A DNA stretch of 64,000 bases from Amycolatopsis orientalis DSM 43388 (GCF_000411975.1 NZ_ASXG01000158.1:1-64000), one strand, 5' to 3'; counted from the stretch's first letter, positions 8,124 to 16,690 are shown. The notes: generated by a model from the sequence alone, not told the origin. Numbers and translations: made by a program.

Positions 8124-11100
8124 CCCGCCGTCTCGGCATCGACGACCTTTACGACCTCGCCGCGCCCAGCCAGCCCGCGCTCTCGCCGGACCGCAGCCGG
8201 ATCGCCTACGTGGTCCGGACCGCGGACCGGGAGGAGGACCGGAACGTCGACGCGCTCTGGACAGTCGGCGCCTCCTCCGGAGAAGCCCGCCAGCTCACCC
8301 GCGGCAACGCGGACGCGGCGCCCGCCTGGTCTCCGGACGGTTCCCGCCTCGCGTTCCTGCGCGCCCAGGACGGTCCGCCGCAGGTTTGGGCCCTCCCGGC
8401 GGACGGCGGCGAGGCCGAGCAGCTCACCAAGCTCCCGCTCGGCGCGGGCGCCCCGGTGTGGAGCCCGGACGGCAGCAAGATCGCGTTCTCCGCGGCGGTC
8501 GACCTCGCCGCGGTGGTCGAAGAGCCGCCGGCGAACACGCCGATCGTCGCCGAGCGGCTGGACTACAAGTCCGACGGTCCGGGCCTGCTGAAGACGCTCC
8601 GCGGCCACGTGCACGTCCTCGACCTCGCGACCGGCGAAGTCGAGCAGCGCACCTTCGGCGACTGGCACGCGGGCCAGCCCGCCTGGTCGCCCGACGGCAC
8701 GCACGTCGCGTTCACCGCGGCCCTGGACGACGACGCCGACCTCACCTTCCGGGCCGCCGCCTACGTCCTCGACGTGACCGAACGCAACGCCGAACCGCGC
8801 CTGGTCGGCACCGACCAGGGCATGGCGGGCACGGTCGACTGGACCAGGGACGGCAAGGCGCTGCTGGTGGTCAGCCGCACCGACACCGCGACCGGACACC
8901 TCGGTCTGCTGCGCGTTCCGCTGGACGGCGGCGAGACAGTCGACCTGGCCGCCAGCCTCGACCGCAACGTGATGCCCGGCGGCCCCGGTTACCCGGGTGC
9001 CCTCCCGCAACTGACCGCGGCGGGCGACGTCGTGCTGTTCGCGATCCGCGACCGCGGCTGCACCCATCTGTACGAAGTGGACGTTGCCGGCGGCGAACCG
9101 CGTGCGGTGCTGACCGGCGAGGGCAACGTGGTGTCCGGAATGGACCTGGTCGGCGATCAGGCCGCGATCGTGTTGGCTACCGCCGATTCCTTCGGCGAGG
9201 TCGCCGTTCTCGACCGCGTCACGGGCAAGGTCGACGTGCGCACGAAGCACGGCGATGCAGTGTCCGAAGTGGAATTGTTCGCTCGTGAGTCGCGTGAATT
9301 CACCATCAGCGACGGCACCGTCGTGCAGGGCTGGCTCATCCGCGACCCCGAACGCACCGGCCCCCAGCCGCTGCTGCTCGACATCCACGGCGGTCCGCAC
9401 AACGCCTGGAACGGTGCCGCGGACTCGATTCACCTGTACCACCAAACCCTTGCTGAACGCGGCTGGGCAGTGCTGCTGATCAACCCGCGAGCCAGCGACG
9501 GGTACGGCGAAGCGTTTTACAACGCGGCGATCGGCGCGTGGGGACACGCGGACGCGCCGGACTTCCTCGAGCCGATCGATCAACTCATCGCCGAAGGCCT
9601 GGCCGATCCGGACCGGCTCGCCGTCACCGGCTACAGCTACGGCGGTTATATGACCTGCTACCTGACCAGCCGCGACGACCGCTTCGCCGCTGCCGTGGCC
9701 GGTGGGGTGGTGAGCGACCTGACCAGTCTGGCGGGTACGTCCGACGGCGGGCATTTCATGGCAGTCAACGAATTCGCCGGACTCTCGTGGGGCAAGTACG
9801 AGAAATCCTCGCCGCACGCGCAGGTCGAGAACGTCCGCACCCCGACGTTGATTCTGCACGGCGGCGAGGACGTCCGGTGCCCGGTCGGGCAGGCTGAGCA
9901 GTGGTTCACCGCACTGCGCGAGCGCGATGTGCCGACCCGGCTGGTGCTGTACCCGGGCGGCGCGCATCTGTTCATTTTGGACGGTCCGCCGTCGCACCGG
10001 GCCGACTACAACCGGCGCGTGGTCGACTGGGTCGAGCAGTACGCGGGCTCGCGGGTGCCGATCGAGGCCGCGCACTGGAGCCGGCGGCTCGCGGAACTGG
10101 CGCGCAAGTACGACGTTCCCGGTGCGTCGCTGGGAATCCTGCGCGTCGACACCGGCGAGGAGGTCTTCGCGACCCACGGCGTGCTGAGCAAGACGACCGG
10201 GGTCGAGGTCACCGAGGATTCGCTGTTCCAGATCGGCTCGATCTCCAAGGTGTGGACGTCGACCGTGGTGATGCAACTCGTCGACCAGGGCCTGCTCGAC
10301 CTCGACGCGCCGATCATCGACGTGCTGCCCGAACTGCGGCTGTCCGATCCGGAAGTGGCCAAGCGCGTCACCATGCGGCATCTGCTGACGCACACCAGTG
10401 GCATCGACGGCGACATCTTCACCGACACCGGCCGCGGCGACGATTGCGTCGAGAAGTATGTCGACCTGCTGGAGGACGCCGCGCAGAACCATCCTCTCGG
10501 CGCGACTTTCTCCTACTGCAACTCAGGGTTCATCCTCATGGGCCGGGTCATCGAGAAGCTCACCGGGAAGACCTGGGACGCCGCGATGCGGGAGAAACTG
10601 TACACGCCGCTCGGCCTCACCCACACCGTCACGCTGCCGGAAGAGGCGCTGCTGTTCCGTGCCGCGGTCGGACACGTCTCGCCGGACGGCGAAGAGCCGG
10701 CCCCGGCCCCGGTCTGGCAACTGCCCCGCTCGGCCGGACCGGCCGGGCTGATCACCGCGCGCGCCGCGGACGTCCTCGCCTTCGCCCGCCTGCACCTCAC
10801 CGGCGGCCTGACCGCGGACGGCACGCGGATCCTGTCGGCGGAATCGGCCAAGGCGATGGCGGAGAAGCAGGCCGACGTCCCGGACAAGCACACCCTCGGC
10901 GATTCGTGGGGCCTCGGCTGGATCCGCGACGAGTGGGGCGGCCGCCGCGTCATCGGCCACGACGGCAACACCATCGGGCAGTCGGCGTTCCTGCGCCTGC
11001 TGCCGGACGCGGGCCTCGCGGTCACCCTGCTGACCAACGGCGGCCACGCGCGGGACCTGTACACCGAGCTGTACCGGGAAATCTTCGCCGAACTGGCCGA

Positions 11101-11428
11101 CGTCGCGATGCCGCGCCCGCTCGAACCCCCGGCCACGCCGGTGAAGGTGGACGCGAGCCGCCACCTGGGCGTCTACGAACGGGCGGGCGCGCACATCGAG
11201 GTCGTGGAGCGCGAGGGCGGACTGCGCGTCATCTACACGGTGACCGGACCGCTGGCCGAAATGATGCCAGACAACGTCCACGAATACGACCTGGAAGCGG
11301 TCTCGGACACGCTGTTCCTGCTCCGCATGCCGGGCGGGCAGTTCTGGACGCCGGTGCTGTTCTACACCCTGCCGACGGGGGAGCCGTACCTGCACTTCGG
11401 TGCCCGGGCGACGCCCAAGGTGTCCTGA
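8120..11428 (+). CDS. Giant fusion: S9 prolyl-oligopeptidase-type peptidase plus class C beta-lactamase-fold domain
   Basis: This single 1102-residue frame carries two complete hydrolases. Residues 1-390 are a WD40-like beta-propeller (repeated AxSPDG/WSPDG blades). Residues 390-640 are an S9 catalytic domain with nucleophile S506 in GYSYGGYM, D584 in GGEDVRCP and H616 in GGAHLF, as in acylaminoacyl-peptidases. Residues 645-1102 are an S12/class C fold with S707-I-S-K710, Y799-C-N and H947-D-G. That domain closely resembles the first protein of this operon. There is no signal peptide or membrane span, so it is probably cytoplasmic. Last in the operon and translationally coupled to the importer ATPase, it presumably degrades imported peptides, with the second domain perhaps handling bonds (D-residues, lactams, esters) that S9 enzymes cannot. 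Substrate unknown. Confidence 0.9.
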   Translation: MTRRLGIDDLYDLAAPSQPALSPDRSRIAYVVRTADREEDRNVDALWTVGASSGEARQLTRGNADAAPAWSPDGSRLAFLRAQDGPPQVWALPADGGEAEQLTKLPLGAGAPVWSPDGSKIAFSAAVDLAAVVEEPPANTPIVAERLDYKSDGPGLLKTLRGHVHVLDLATGEVEQRTFGDWHAGQPAWSPDGTHVAFTAALDDDADLTFRAAAYVLDVTERNAEPRLVGTDQGMAGTVDWTRDGKALLVVSRTDTATGHLGLLRVPLDGGETVDLAASLDRNVMPGGPGYPGALPQLTAAGDVVLFAIRDRGCTHLYEVDVAGGEPRAVLTGEGNVVSGMDLVGDQAAIVLATADSFGEVAVLDRVTGKVDVRTKHGDAVSEVELFARESREFTISDGTVVQGWLIRDPERTGPQPLLLDIHGGPHNAWNGAADSIHLYHQTLAERGWAVLLINPRASDGYGEAFYNAAIGAWGHADAPDFLEPIDQLIAEGLADPDRLAVTGYSYGGYMTCYLTSRDDRFAAAVAGGVVSDLTSLAGTSDGGHFMAVNEFAGLSWGKYEKSSPHAQVENVRTPTLILHGGEDVRCPVGQAEQWFTALRERDVPTRLVLYPGGAHLFILDGPPSHRADYNRRVVDWVEQYAGSRVPIEAAHWSRRLAELARKYDVPGASLGILRVDTGEEVFATHGVLSKTTGVEVTEDSLFQIGSISKVWTSTVVMQLVDQGLLDLDAPIIDVLPELRLSDPEVAKRVTMRHLLTHTSGIDGDIFTDTGRGDDCVEKYVDLLEDAAQNHPLGATFSYCNSGFILMGRVIEKLTGKTWDAAMREKLYTPLGLTHTVTLPEEALLFRAAVGHVSPDGEEPAPAPVWQLPRSAGPAGLITARAADVLAFARLHLTGGLTADGTRILSAESAKAMAEKQADVPDKHTLGDSWGLGWIRDEWGGRRVIGHDGNTIGQSAFLRLLPDAGLAVTLLTNGGHARDLYTELYREIFAELADVAMPRPLEPPATPVKVDASRHLGVYERAGAHIEVVEREGGLRVIYTVTGPLAEMMPDNVHEYDLEAVSDTLFLLRMPGGQFWTPVLFYTLPTGEPYLHFGARATPKVS

Positions 11429-11432
11429 CGCG

Positions 11433-11465
11433 GGAGGGGCTGGGCATTCGCTGCCCAGCCCCTCC
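11433..11465. terminator. Perfect 14-bp hairpin, probable bidirectional terminator
   Basis: GGAGGGGCTGGGCA (11433-11446), a 5-nt TTCGC loop, and its exact complement (11452-11465). It sits 4 nt after the stop of the peptidase fusion and 7 nt before the stop of the convergent small gene. No T-tract follows, as is common in actinomycete terminators. Confidence 0.75.
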
Positions 11466-11472
11466 AGCCGGG

Positions 11473-11673
11473 TCAATCCTTGCGTCGGGCCATAAAACGC
11501 CCGATCAGCAGCACCAAGCACACCACCGCCACTCCGCCGCCGAGGTAGCGGTAAATGTCCGCCAGCCCGGCGAACTGGCCGATCGAATTGACGGCGGCGC
11601 CGGCGAGAAAAGCCAGCCACAGCAAGGTAGTCACAACAGCGCCGCCAGCGGTGCGGCTCGGGGAAGTCTCCAT
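11473..11673 (-). CDS. Small two-span membrane protein
   Basis: This 66-residue protein has two hydrophobic segments, about residues 14-32 (VVTTLLWLAFLAGAAVNSI) and 42-60 (YLGGGVAVVCLVLLIGRFM). It ends in the positively charged tail ARRKD. It is convergent with the peptidase fusion across the shared hairpin. I do not recognise a function; size and layout fit the small conserved membrane proteins common in Pseudonocardiaceae. Confidence 0.65.
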   Translation of the reverse strand: METSPSRTAGGAVVTTLLWLAFLAGAAVNSIGQFAGLADIYRYLGGGVAVVCLVLLIGRFMARRKD

Positions 11674-11744
11674 GCCGAGAACACTATGGAGCGCCGAGGG
11701 CGGCGACCACGCCGTAGACCCCCCACTTCGTGGTAGCGCCTGCG

Positions 11745-12017
11745 CTACCTCTTCCCGTTCAGATAAGCCAGCACCGCCAGCACCCGCCGGTGCCCGCTGT
11801 CCTCCGGCAAGCCCAGCTTCGCGAAAATGTTGCGGATGTGCTTGAGCACCGTTCCGTCGCTCACCACCAGAAGTTCCGCGATCGTGGCGTTGTTGTAGCC
11901 CTCCGCCATCAACCCGAGCACCTCGCGCTCGCGCGCGGTCAGCGCGTCGAGCGGATCGCGGCGGTGCGCCAGCAGCTGGGTCACCACCTCCGGGTCCATC
12001 GCCGTGCCGCCTTCCAC
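11745..12017 (-). pseudogene. C-terminal remnant of a NarL/LuxR-type response regulator
   Basis: The reverse strand encodes only the tail of a LuxR-family response regulator: [14 protein letters not shown], then the HTH ([20 protein letters not shown], and a recognition segment with [19 protein letters not shown]), ending at TAG 11745-11747. The receiver domain is absent. Upstream of about 12017 the frame becomes the antisense of an FtsX fragment. Since the HTH is well preserved, the loss looks fairly recent. A translated HTH-only protein is possible but no start signal is evident. Confidence 0.8.
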
Positions 12018-12372
12018 CACGCGGTGGTGATTTCCGTGGCCAACACGCTGGTGATGACCACCGCGCAGCGATCGCGGGAGTTCGCCCTGCTGCGGCTCAT
12101 CGGCACCACGCGAGGCCAGGTCGTCCGGATGATGCGCCTGGAAGCCTTGACGACCGCCGGGTATCGCGGCCTTGCTCGGCACTGTGGTGGCAGCAATTCC
12201 GTTGGCACTGCTCAATCTTGCCCTGCGGGAAACTCCGCTGCCGTCCGGCACGCCGGCGGTGTTCGGCGGAATCCTCGCCGGAGCGTTCCTGCTCAGCCTG
12301 GTCTCGCTCGGTCTGTCCACGCGGGTCGCCTTGCGTGTCAAGCCCATCGACGCCATCGGCCTCCGAGAATAG
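12018..12372 (+). pseudogene. Frameshifted C-terminal remnant of an FtsX/MacB-type ABC permease
   Basis: The forward strand reads [20 protein letters not shown] followed by [20 protein letters not shown], the third-span and coupling region of FtsX-type permeases. The frame is lost near 12158-12165. The sequence resumes one frame over as [20 protein letters not shown] and ends at TAG 12370-12372 after AIGLRE, a normal family C-terminus. No ATPase or N-terminal part is present. With the opposed LuxR remnant this looks like the scar of a deletion plus inversion in an ABC exporter/two-component cluster (inference). Confidence 0.8.
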
Positions 12373-12694
12373 GAACAACTGGCCCGCGGCGGATCGAACG
12401 CCAAGCCGCGCGCCGTCGTCCGGACCAATCCGGACGCGGCCGCGGCGACGGAGAGCGATGGCCGACTGGACTGGACCTCGTCCGCCGCACCTGTCCCACT
12501 GACCGGGAGCAACTCCCACAATCCGGTCGCCGCCGCCGAATGGCCCAGCGTCCAGGCAAAACGCCCCCACGTCGTGAGCATTCCGTGATCAAGTCCGAAC
12601 CCCGCGTATCGACCGCGGCAGTTTCTACCCTGGTCATCGGATTAATCGGGCACACTCACTCATTCGGCTTAACAACTTCGCTATCTTGGACCCC
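12373..12694. other. Gene-free stretch after the FtsX remnant
   Basis: Open frames exist on both strands but none resembles a known family, and the DNA is less regular than its surroundings. It probably belongs to the same degraded locus. The last 15 nt hold a TATCTT hexamer at 12682-12687, a plausible -10 element located 7 nt before the GTG of the protease gene. Confidence 0.4.
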
Positions 12695-13621
12695 GTGGTG
12701 CACGCAAAGTCACGTTCCGCTCAGCGGGCGAGCCTTCGGCTGGGCGCCGTGGCAGCGGCCACGGTCCTGGGGGCCGGGCTCGCCGGAGCCTACGTCGGCC
12801 TGCACCGGACCGCGGAAGCCGACACCGCGAAGCCGGTGTCGAACGTTGCCGTCGCGCGCAGCGCCGGCGGCAACGCGGGCAACGCCAGCAGCACGGTCAG
12901 CGGGGGCCCGGGCAACACCGGCGGCAAGGGGCAGGCCTCCGCGCCGCCGCCCGCGCTGCCCGACCACCCGACTCCGTTCAGCGTCAAACTGTCCTCGAAG
13001 GACATTCCGGAGAAGGGCGGCGGCGTCCGCACCGGCGGGTGCAGCGGTTCGCTGATCGCCCCGCAGTGGGTCGTCACCGCGGGCCACTGCTTCCACGACC
13101 TCGACGGCACGCGGGTCAGCGGCAAACCCGGCTACACGATGACCGCCGCGATCGGGAAGCTCACCGACTCCGATCCGCGCGGGCACGTGCTGACGATCGT
13201 GGACACGCGCCAGTCCGCGGTCAACGACCTCGCGCTCGCCAAGCTGTCCGAGCCGGTCACCGACATCGAACCGCTCGCGCTCCCGGACGGTCCGCCGGAA
13301 CCGGGCGAGCACACCACGTTCGTCGGCTGGGGTTCGCTGTCCTCGAAGGTCATCGTGCAGACCGACCACCTCAAACGCGGCGACTTCCAGGTGGACGAAG
13401 TGCGCAAGGACGAGATCACCCTGGAGCCGCTGAAGAAGCGGACGGTCGAGAACAGCCCGTGCCCGGACGACTCGGGCTCGCCGTTTTTCGCGCCGGTGAA
13501 GGGCAAGAACACGCTGATCGCGGTCGAGAACTTCGGTCCGGACTGTCCTTCGCCCGGCATCGAAACCGCGGCGCGCGTGGACCAGCTCGTCTCGTGGATC
13601 CGCGAACAGATCGGCTCGTGA
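12695..13621 (+). CDS. Secreted trypsin-like serine protease (family S1)
   Basis: This protein of about 308 residues has a hydrophobic export or anchor segment near residues 14-36, a Gly/Ala/Pro-rich linker to about 95, and a chymotrypsin-fold domain. The triad is H131 (TAGHC), D178 (NDLALAKL) and S260 in CPDDSGSPFF. The last differs from the classical GDSGGP, which may affect the oxyanion loop. Start is uncertain: GTG 12695 is preferred over TTG 12686 and GTG 12698 because TATCTT lies 7 nt before it and there is no Shine-Dalgarno, as in a leaderless message. It probably acts outside the cell. It is convergent with the IclR gene. Confidence 0.85.
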   Translation: MVHAKSRSAQRASLRLGAVAAATVLGAGLAGAYVGLHRTAEADTAKPVSNVAVARSAGGNAGNASSTVSGGPGNTGGKGQASAPPPALPDHPTPFSVKLSSKDIPEKGGGVRTGGCSGSLIAPQWVVTAGHCFHDLDGTRVSGKPGYTMTAAIGKLTDSDPRGHVLTIVDTRQSAVNDLALAKLSEPVTDIEPLALPDGPPEPGEHTTFVGWGSLSSKVIVQTDHLKRGDFQVDEVRKDEITLEPLKKRTVENSPCPDDSGSPFFAPVKGKNTLIAVENFGPDCPSPGIETAARVDQLVSWIREQIGS

Positions 13622-13627
13622 GCGCCG

Positions 13628-13647
13628 ATGCCGGTTAGAACCGGCAT
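13628..13647. terminator. Short inverted repeat between convergent genes
   Basis: ATGCCGGTT, AG, AACCGGCAT is a perfect 9-bp stem. It lies 6 nt after the protease stop and 14 nt before the IclR gene's stop, and can serve both strands. No T-tract is present. Confidence 0.6.
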
Positions 13648-13661
13648 AAACACGCACGACT

Positions 13662-14402
13662 TCACCGGGGCAGCAACGCCGCCAATTCCCGTGCCGCCGC
13701 ACGCAAAGCGGGCACGAACTCCTCCAGCTGCGCCACGGTCAACCGGTAAGCCGGGGCCGCGGTGGACAACGCGGCGATCGCGGTCCCGTCCGGGGTCCGG
13801 ATCGGAACGCCGACCGCGCGGATGCCTTCCTCGTGTTCCTCGTCGGCGATCGCGAAACCCCGTTCGCGCACCGCCGCGATTTCCGCCGCGAACGCCTCCC
13901 GCTCGGTGATCGTGCGCGGGCCTAGCGCGGGCAGTTCGAGCGAAGCGACCAGCTCGTCCCGGTTCGGCGCGAACGCGACCAGGCATTTGCCCATCGACGT
14001 GCAGTGCAGCGGGCCGCGCGCGCCCGGTTCGCCGCGGATCTGCAGCCGCTGCGACCCCTGCACCGAATGCACGTAAACCTGGTTGTGCCCGTCGAGGACC
14101 GCCAGCAGCGTCGGCTCGCCGGTCTCCGCGGACAGCTTCTGCATCACCGGCAGCGCCACGCCGGCGAACCCGCGCGCCTGCGACACCGACTGGCCAAGCT
14201 CGAACAACCGCAGCCCCAGCGAATACCGCTTCGACACCGGGTCGTTGCGCGCGAATCCCTCGCTCTGCAAGGAACTGAGCAGCCGATGCGTGGTGCTCAC
14301 CGGATACCCGGCAGCCCGCGCCAGCTCGGACAGCGGCACGCCCTCGGGGTAGCCGCCGAGCAGCGACAGCACCCGCAAAGCCTTGCCGACCATGTCCGCC
14401 AT
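13662..14402 (-). CDS. IclR-family transcriptional regulator
   Basis: This 246-residue regulator has an N-terminal winged HTH (ALRVLSLLGGYPEGVPLSEL, then YPVSTTHRLLSSL) at about residues 7-60. It is followed by the IclR effector domain (LHCTSMGKCLVAF near 135, then GIRAVGVPIRTPDGTAIAAL). The start at 14402 is supported by AAGGGGG 6 nt upstream. It is divergent from the MFS-dehydrogenase operon with a 120-bp gap containing an inverted repeat, so it probably controls that operon and itself. IclR regulators of this arrangement usually respond to a small organic acid; the ligand here is unknown. Confidence 0.93.
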   Translation of the reverse strand: MADMVGKALRVLSLLGGYPEGVPLSELARAAGYPVSTTHRLLSSLQSEGFARNDPVSKRYSLGLRLFELGQSVSQARGFAGVALPVMQKLSAETGEPTLLAVLDGHNQVYVHSVQGSQRLQIRGEPGARGPLHCTSMGKCLVAFAPNRDELVASLELPALGPRTITEREAFAAEIAAVRERGFAIADEEHEEGIRAVGVPIRTPDGTAIAALSTAAPAYRLTVAQLEEFVPALRAAARELAALLPR

Positions 14403-14463
14403 CGGACCCCCTTGACGTCCCGCGCGCGGCGACGCACACTGCCTCTCACCGCATTGCGGAATA

Positions 14464-14484
14464 GCTTTCCAGATTACGGAAAGC
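14464..14484. promoter_or_regulatory. Candidate IclR operator
   Basis: GCTTTCC, 7 nt, GGAAAGC forms a perfect 7-7-7 inverted repeat between the divergent IclR and MFS genes, 38 nt before the MFS start. A further TTGCGGAATAGC just upstream gives a second, weaker half-site. Length and TTCC/GGAA core fit known IclR-family sites. Confidence 0.6.
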
Positions 14485-14522
14485 GCGTCAAGGACTTGGG
14501 TCAGCGGCGACAGGAGTACCGG

Positions 14523-15800
14523 ATGAACACCGTCGAGCAGGCGGGCACGCTCGGGAGGCAGCGCTGGCTGCGGCTGATCCCGATCGTCTTCGTCACCTAC
14601 AGCCTCGCCTACCTCGACCGGTCGAACTTTTCGATCGCGACCGCGGGCGGCATGGCCGAGGAACTGCATCTCACGAGCACGACGTCCGGCCTGATCGGCG
14701 CGTCGTTCTTCCTCGGCTACTTCCTGCTGCAGGTCCCCGGCGTGCTCTACGCCGATCGCCGCAGCGTGCGCAGCCTGATCTTCTGGTCGGTGCTCGCCTG
14801 GGGCGTGCTGGCGACGGCGCAGGGACTGCTCAGTTCGGTGTCGGTGCTGATCGGGGTCCGGTTCCTGCTCGGCGCGGTCGAAGCGGCGGTGCTGCCCGCG
14901 CTCGTCGTGCTGCTCGCGCGGTGGTTCACGAAGGCCGAGCGCGGCCGGGCCAACGCCTTCCTGATCCTGGGCAACCCGGTCACGGTGATGTGGCTGTCGG
15001 CGGCGTCCGGGTACTTGATCGAGGCCACGTCCTGGCGCGGCATGTTCATCATCGAGGGCATTCCGGCGCTGATCTGGGCTTTCGTGTTCCGTGCGCAGGT
15101 TCGCGACCGGCCCGCCGACACGCCGTGGCTCGACCCGGCCGGTCGCGACGCGGTCGAGGCCGCGATCGCCGCCGAACAGGCGCAGCTGCCGGTGCCGGCG
15201 GAGCGTCCGGTGCGGGAAGTGTTGCGCTCCAAGGCGGTTCTGCTGCTGGCGGCGCAGTATCTGTTGTGGAGCATCGGGGTTTACGGCTTCGTGTTCTGGC
15301 TGCCCTCGATTGTCAAGGCGGGTTCGTCGGCCGGGATCGGCGCGACCGGTTTGCTGTCGGCGATCCCGTACGCGTTCGCCGTGGTGGCGATGCTGATCAA
15401 CTCGCGCGGCTCGGACCGGTCCGGAGCGCGCCGCCGGTTCGTCTGGCCGTGGCTGCTCGCCGGCGCGGTCGCGTTCTACGGTTCGTACCTCTTGGGAAAG
15501 CAGCATTTCTGGTGGGCGTTCGTGCTGCTGGCGATTGCCGCGGTGGCTCTCTACGCGCCGTACGGCCCGTTCTTCGCGATGATTTCCGAACTCCTGCCGC
15601 AGCGGACCGCCGGAGTGGCGGTGGCGGTGGTCAACGCCGCCGGCGCGCTCGGCGGGTTCCTCGGGACCTACCTGGTCGGCTGGCTCGAACACGCCACCGG
15701 CAGCACGGCCGCCGCGTTCTTGATGCTGGCGGGGACAATGGCCGCGGCCGCGGTGCTGGTGCTCGCGGTTCCGGCGAAGACGAAGGAAAGGCGAGCATGA
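14523..15800 (+). CDS. MFS transporter, anion:cation symporter (ACS) type
   Basis: This 425-residue, roughly 12-span major facilitator starts SLAYLDRSNFSIATAGGMAE, the signature of the ACS family that carries organic acids (hexuronates, tartrate, phthalate). The loop between spans 2 and 3 (PGVLYADRRSVR) matches the family's conserved G-x-L-x-D-R motif. ATG 14523 follows CAGGAGTA. It overlaps the dehydrogenase gene by 4 nt and is divergent from the IclR gene, so uptake of a hydroxy or keto acid under IclR control is the simplest reading. Confidence 0.9.
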   Translation: MNTVEQAGTLGRQRWLRLIPIVFVTYSLAYLDRSNFSIATAGGMAEELHLTSTTSGLIGASFFLGYFLLQVPGVLYADRRSVRSLIFWSVLAWGVLATAQGLLSSVSVLIGVRFLLGAVEAAVLPALVVLLARWFTKAERGRANAFLILGNPVTVMWLSAASGYLIEATSWRGMFIIEGIPALIWAFVFRAQVRDRPADTPWLDPAGRDAVEAAIAAEQAQLPVPAERPVREVLRSKAVLLLAAQYLLWSIGVYGFVFWLPSIVKAGSSAGIGATGLLSAIPYAFAVVAMLINSRGSDRSGARRRFVWPWLLAGAVAFYGSYLLGKQHFWWAFVLLAIAAVALYAPYGPFFAMISELLPQRTAGVAVAVVNAAGALGGFLGTYLVGWLEHATGSTAAAFLMLAGTMAAAAVLVLAVPAKTKERRA

Positions 15801-16690
15801 CCGCGCGTGTACTCCTGCCCTGGTCCGACATTTCCGTTCCGGCCGAACTGGACGCGGTCGTCTGGGACGGCCGCGGCGCCCCGCCGGACGGCCTCGGCGA
15901 CGTCGAGTTCTACGTCCTGCCCTACGACCAGGGCCCGGCGGCCGCGAAACTGATCCCGGAACTGCCGTCGCTGCGCGTGGTCCAGACGCTTTCCGCCGGC
16001 TACGACAATCTGCTGCCGCTCGTCCCGTCCGGGGTACGGCTGGCGAACGGCCGGGGCCTGCACGACCTCAGCGTCGCCGAGCACGCGCTCGCGCTGATCC
16101 TTGCCGCGCAACGGTATTTCCCGCGCTGGTTCGCGCAGCAGCGGACCGGTTCGTGGGACCGGGTGCACACGCGCTCGCTCGCCGACTGCCGCGTCCTGCT
16201 GGTCGGCTACGGCTCGATCGGCCGGGCCATCGAGCGATACCTGGAGGCGGGCGAGGCCGAGGTCGTCCGGGTCGCCAGCACCGCCCGCTCCGGCGTGCAC
16301 GGCATCGACGAACTGCCGGAACTCCTGCCGACCGCGGACATCGTGGTGCTGGTCCTGCCCGACACCCCGCGGACGCGCGGCCTCTTCGGCGCCGCGGAAC
16401 TGGCTCTGCTGCCGGACACCGCGCTGGTGGTGAACGTCGGCCGCGGCACCGCCGTGGACACCGAGGCACTCGCCGCCGAGGTCGCCGCCGGCCGCCTGCG
16501 CGCGGCGCTCGACGTCGTCGACCCGGAGCCGCTGCCCGCCGACCATCCTCTGTGGACCCTCGACGGCGCGATCATCACCCCGCACATCGCGGGCGGTTCG
16601 GACTCGTTCTACCCGCGGGCGAAGCGGCTGGCGGAACGGCAGCTCGCGCATTACGCGAAAGGCGAGCCGCTGGAGAACCTCGTCAACTGA
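15797..16690 (+). CDS. D-isomer-specific 2-hydroxyacid dehydrogenase
   Basis: This 297-residue NAD(P)-dependent oxidoreductase interconverts a 2-hydroxy acid and a 2-keto acid. The N-terminal half has VQTLSAGYDNLLPLVP. The Rossmann motif is LLVGYGSIGRAIERYL (about residues 135-150). The catalytic Arg lies in NVGRGTAVDTEAL, Glu in DVVDPEPLP and His in ITPHIAGGS. It is shorter than typical phosphoglycerate dehydrogenase and lacks an ACT domain. Coupled by a 4-nt overlap to the transporter, it probably processes the imported acid. Confidence 0.92.
   Translation: MTARVLLPWSDISVPAELDAVVWDGRGAPPDGLGDVEFYVLPYDQGPAAAKLIPELPSLRVVQTLSAGYDNLLPLVPSGVRLANGRGLHDLSVAEHALALILAAQRYFPRWFAQQRTGSWDRVHTRSLADCRVLLVGYGSIGRAIERYLEAGEAEVVRVASTARSGVHGIDELPELLPTADIVVLVLPDTPRTRGLFGAAELALLPDTALVVNVGRGTAVDTEALAAEVAAGRLRAALDVVDPEPLPADHPLWTLDGAIITPHIAGGSDSFYPRAKRLAERQLAHYAKGEPLENLVN

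Noticed and set aside
12373-12580. Forward open frame after the FtsX remnant as a separate small gene
   Set aside because: No RBS, no start with support and no resemblance to a family; likely part of the degraded locus.
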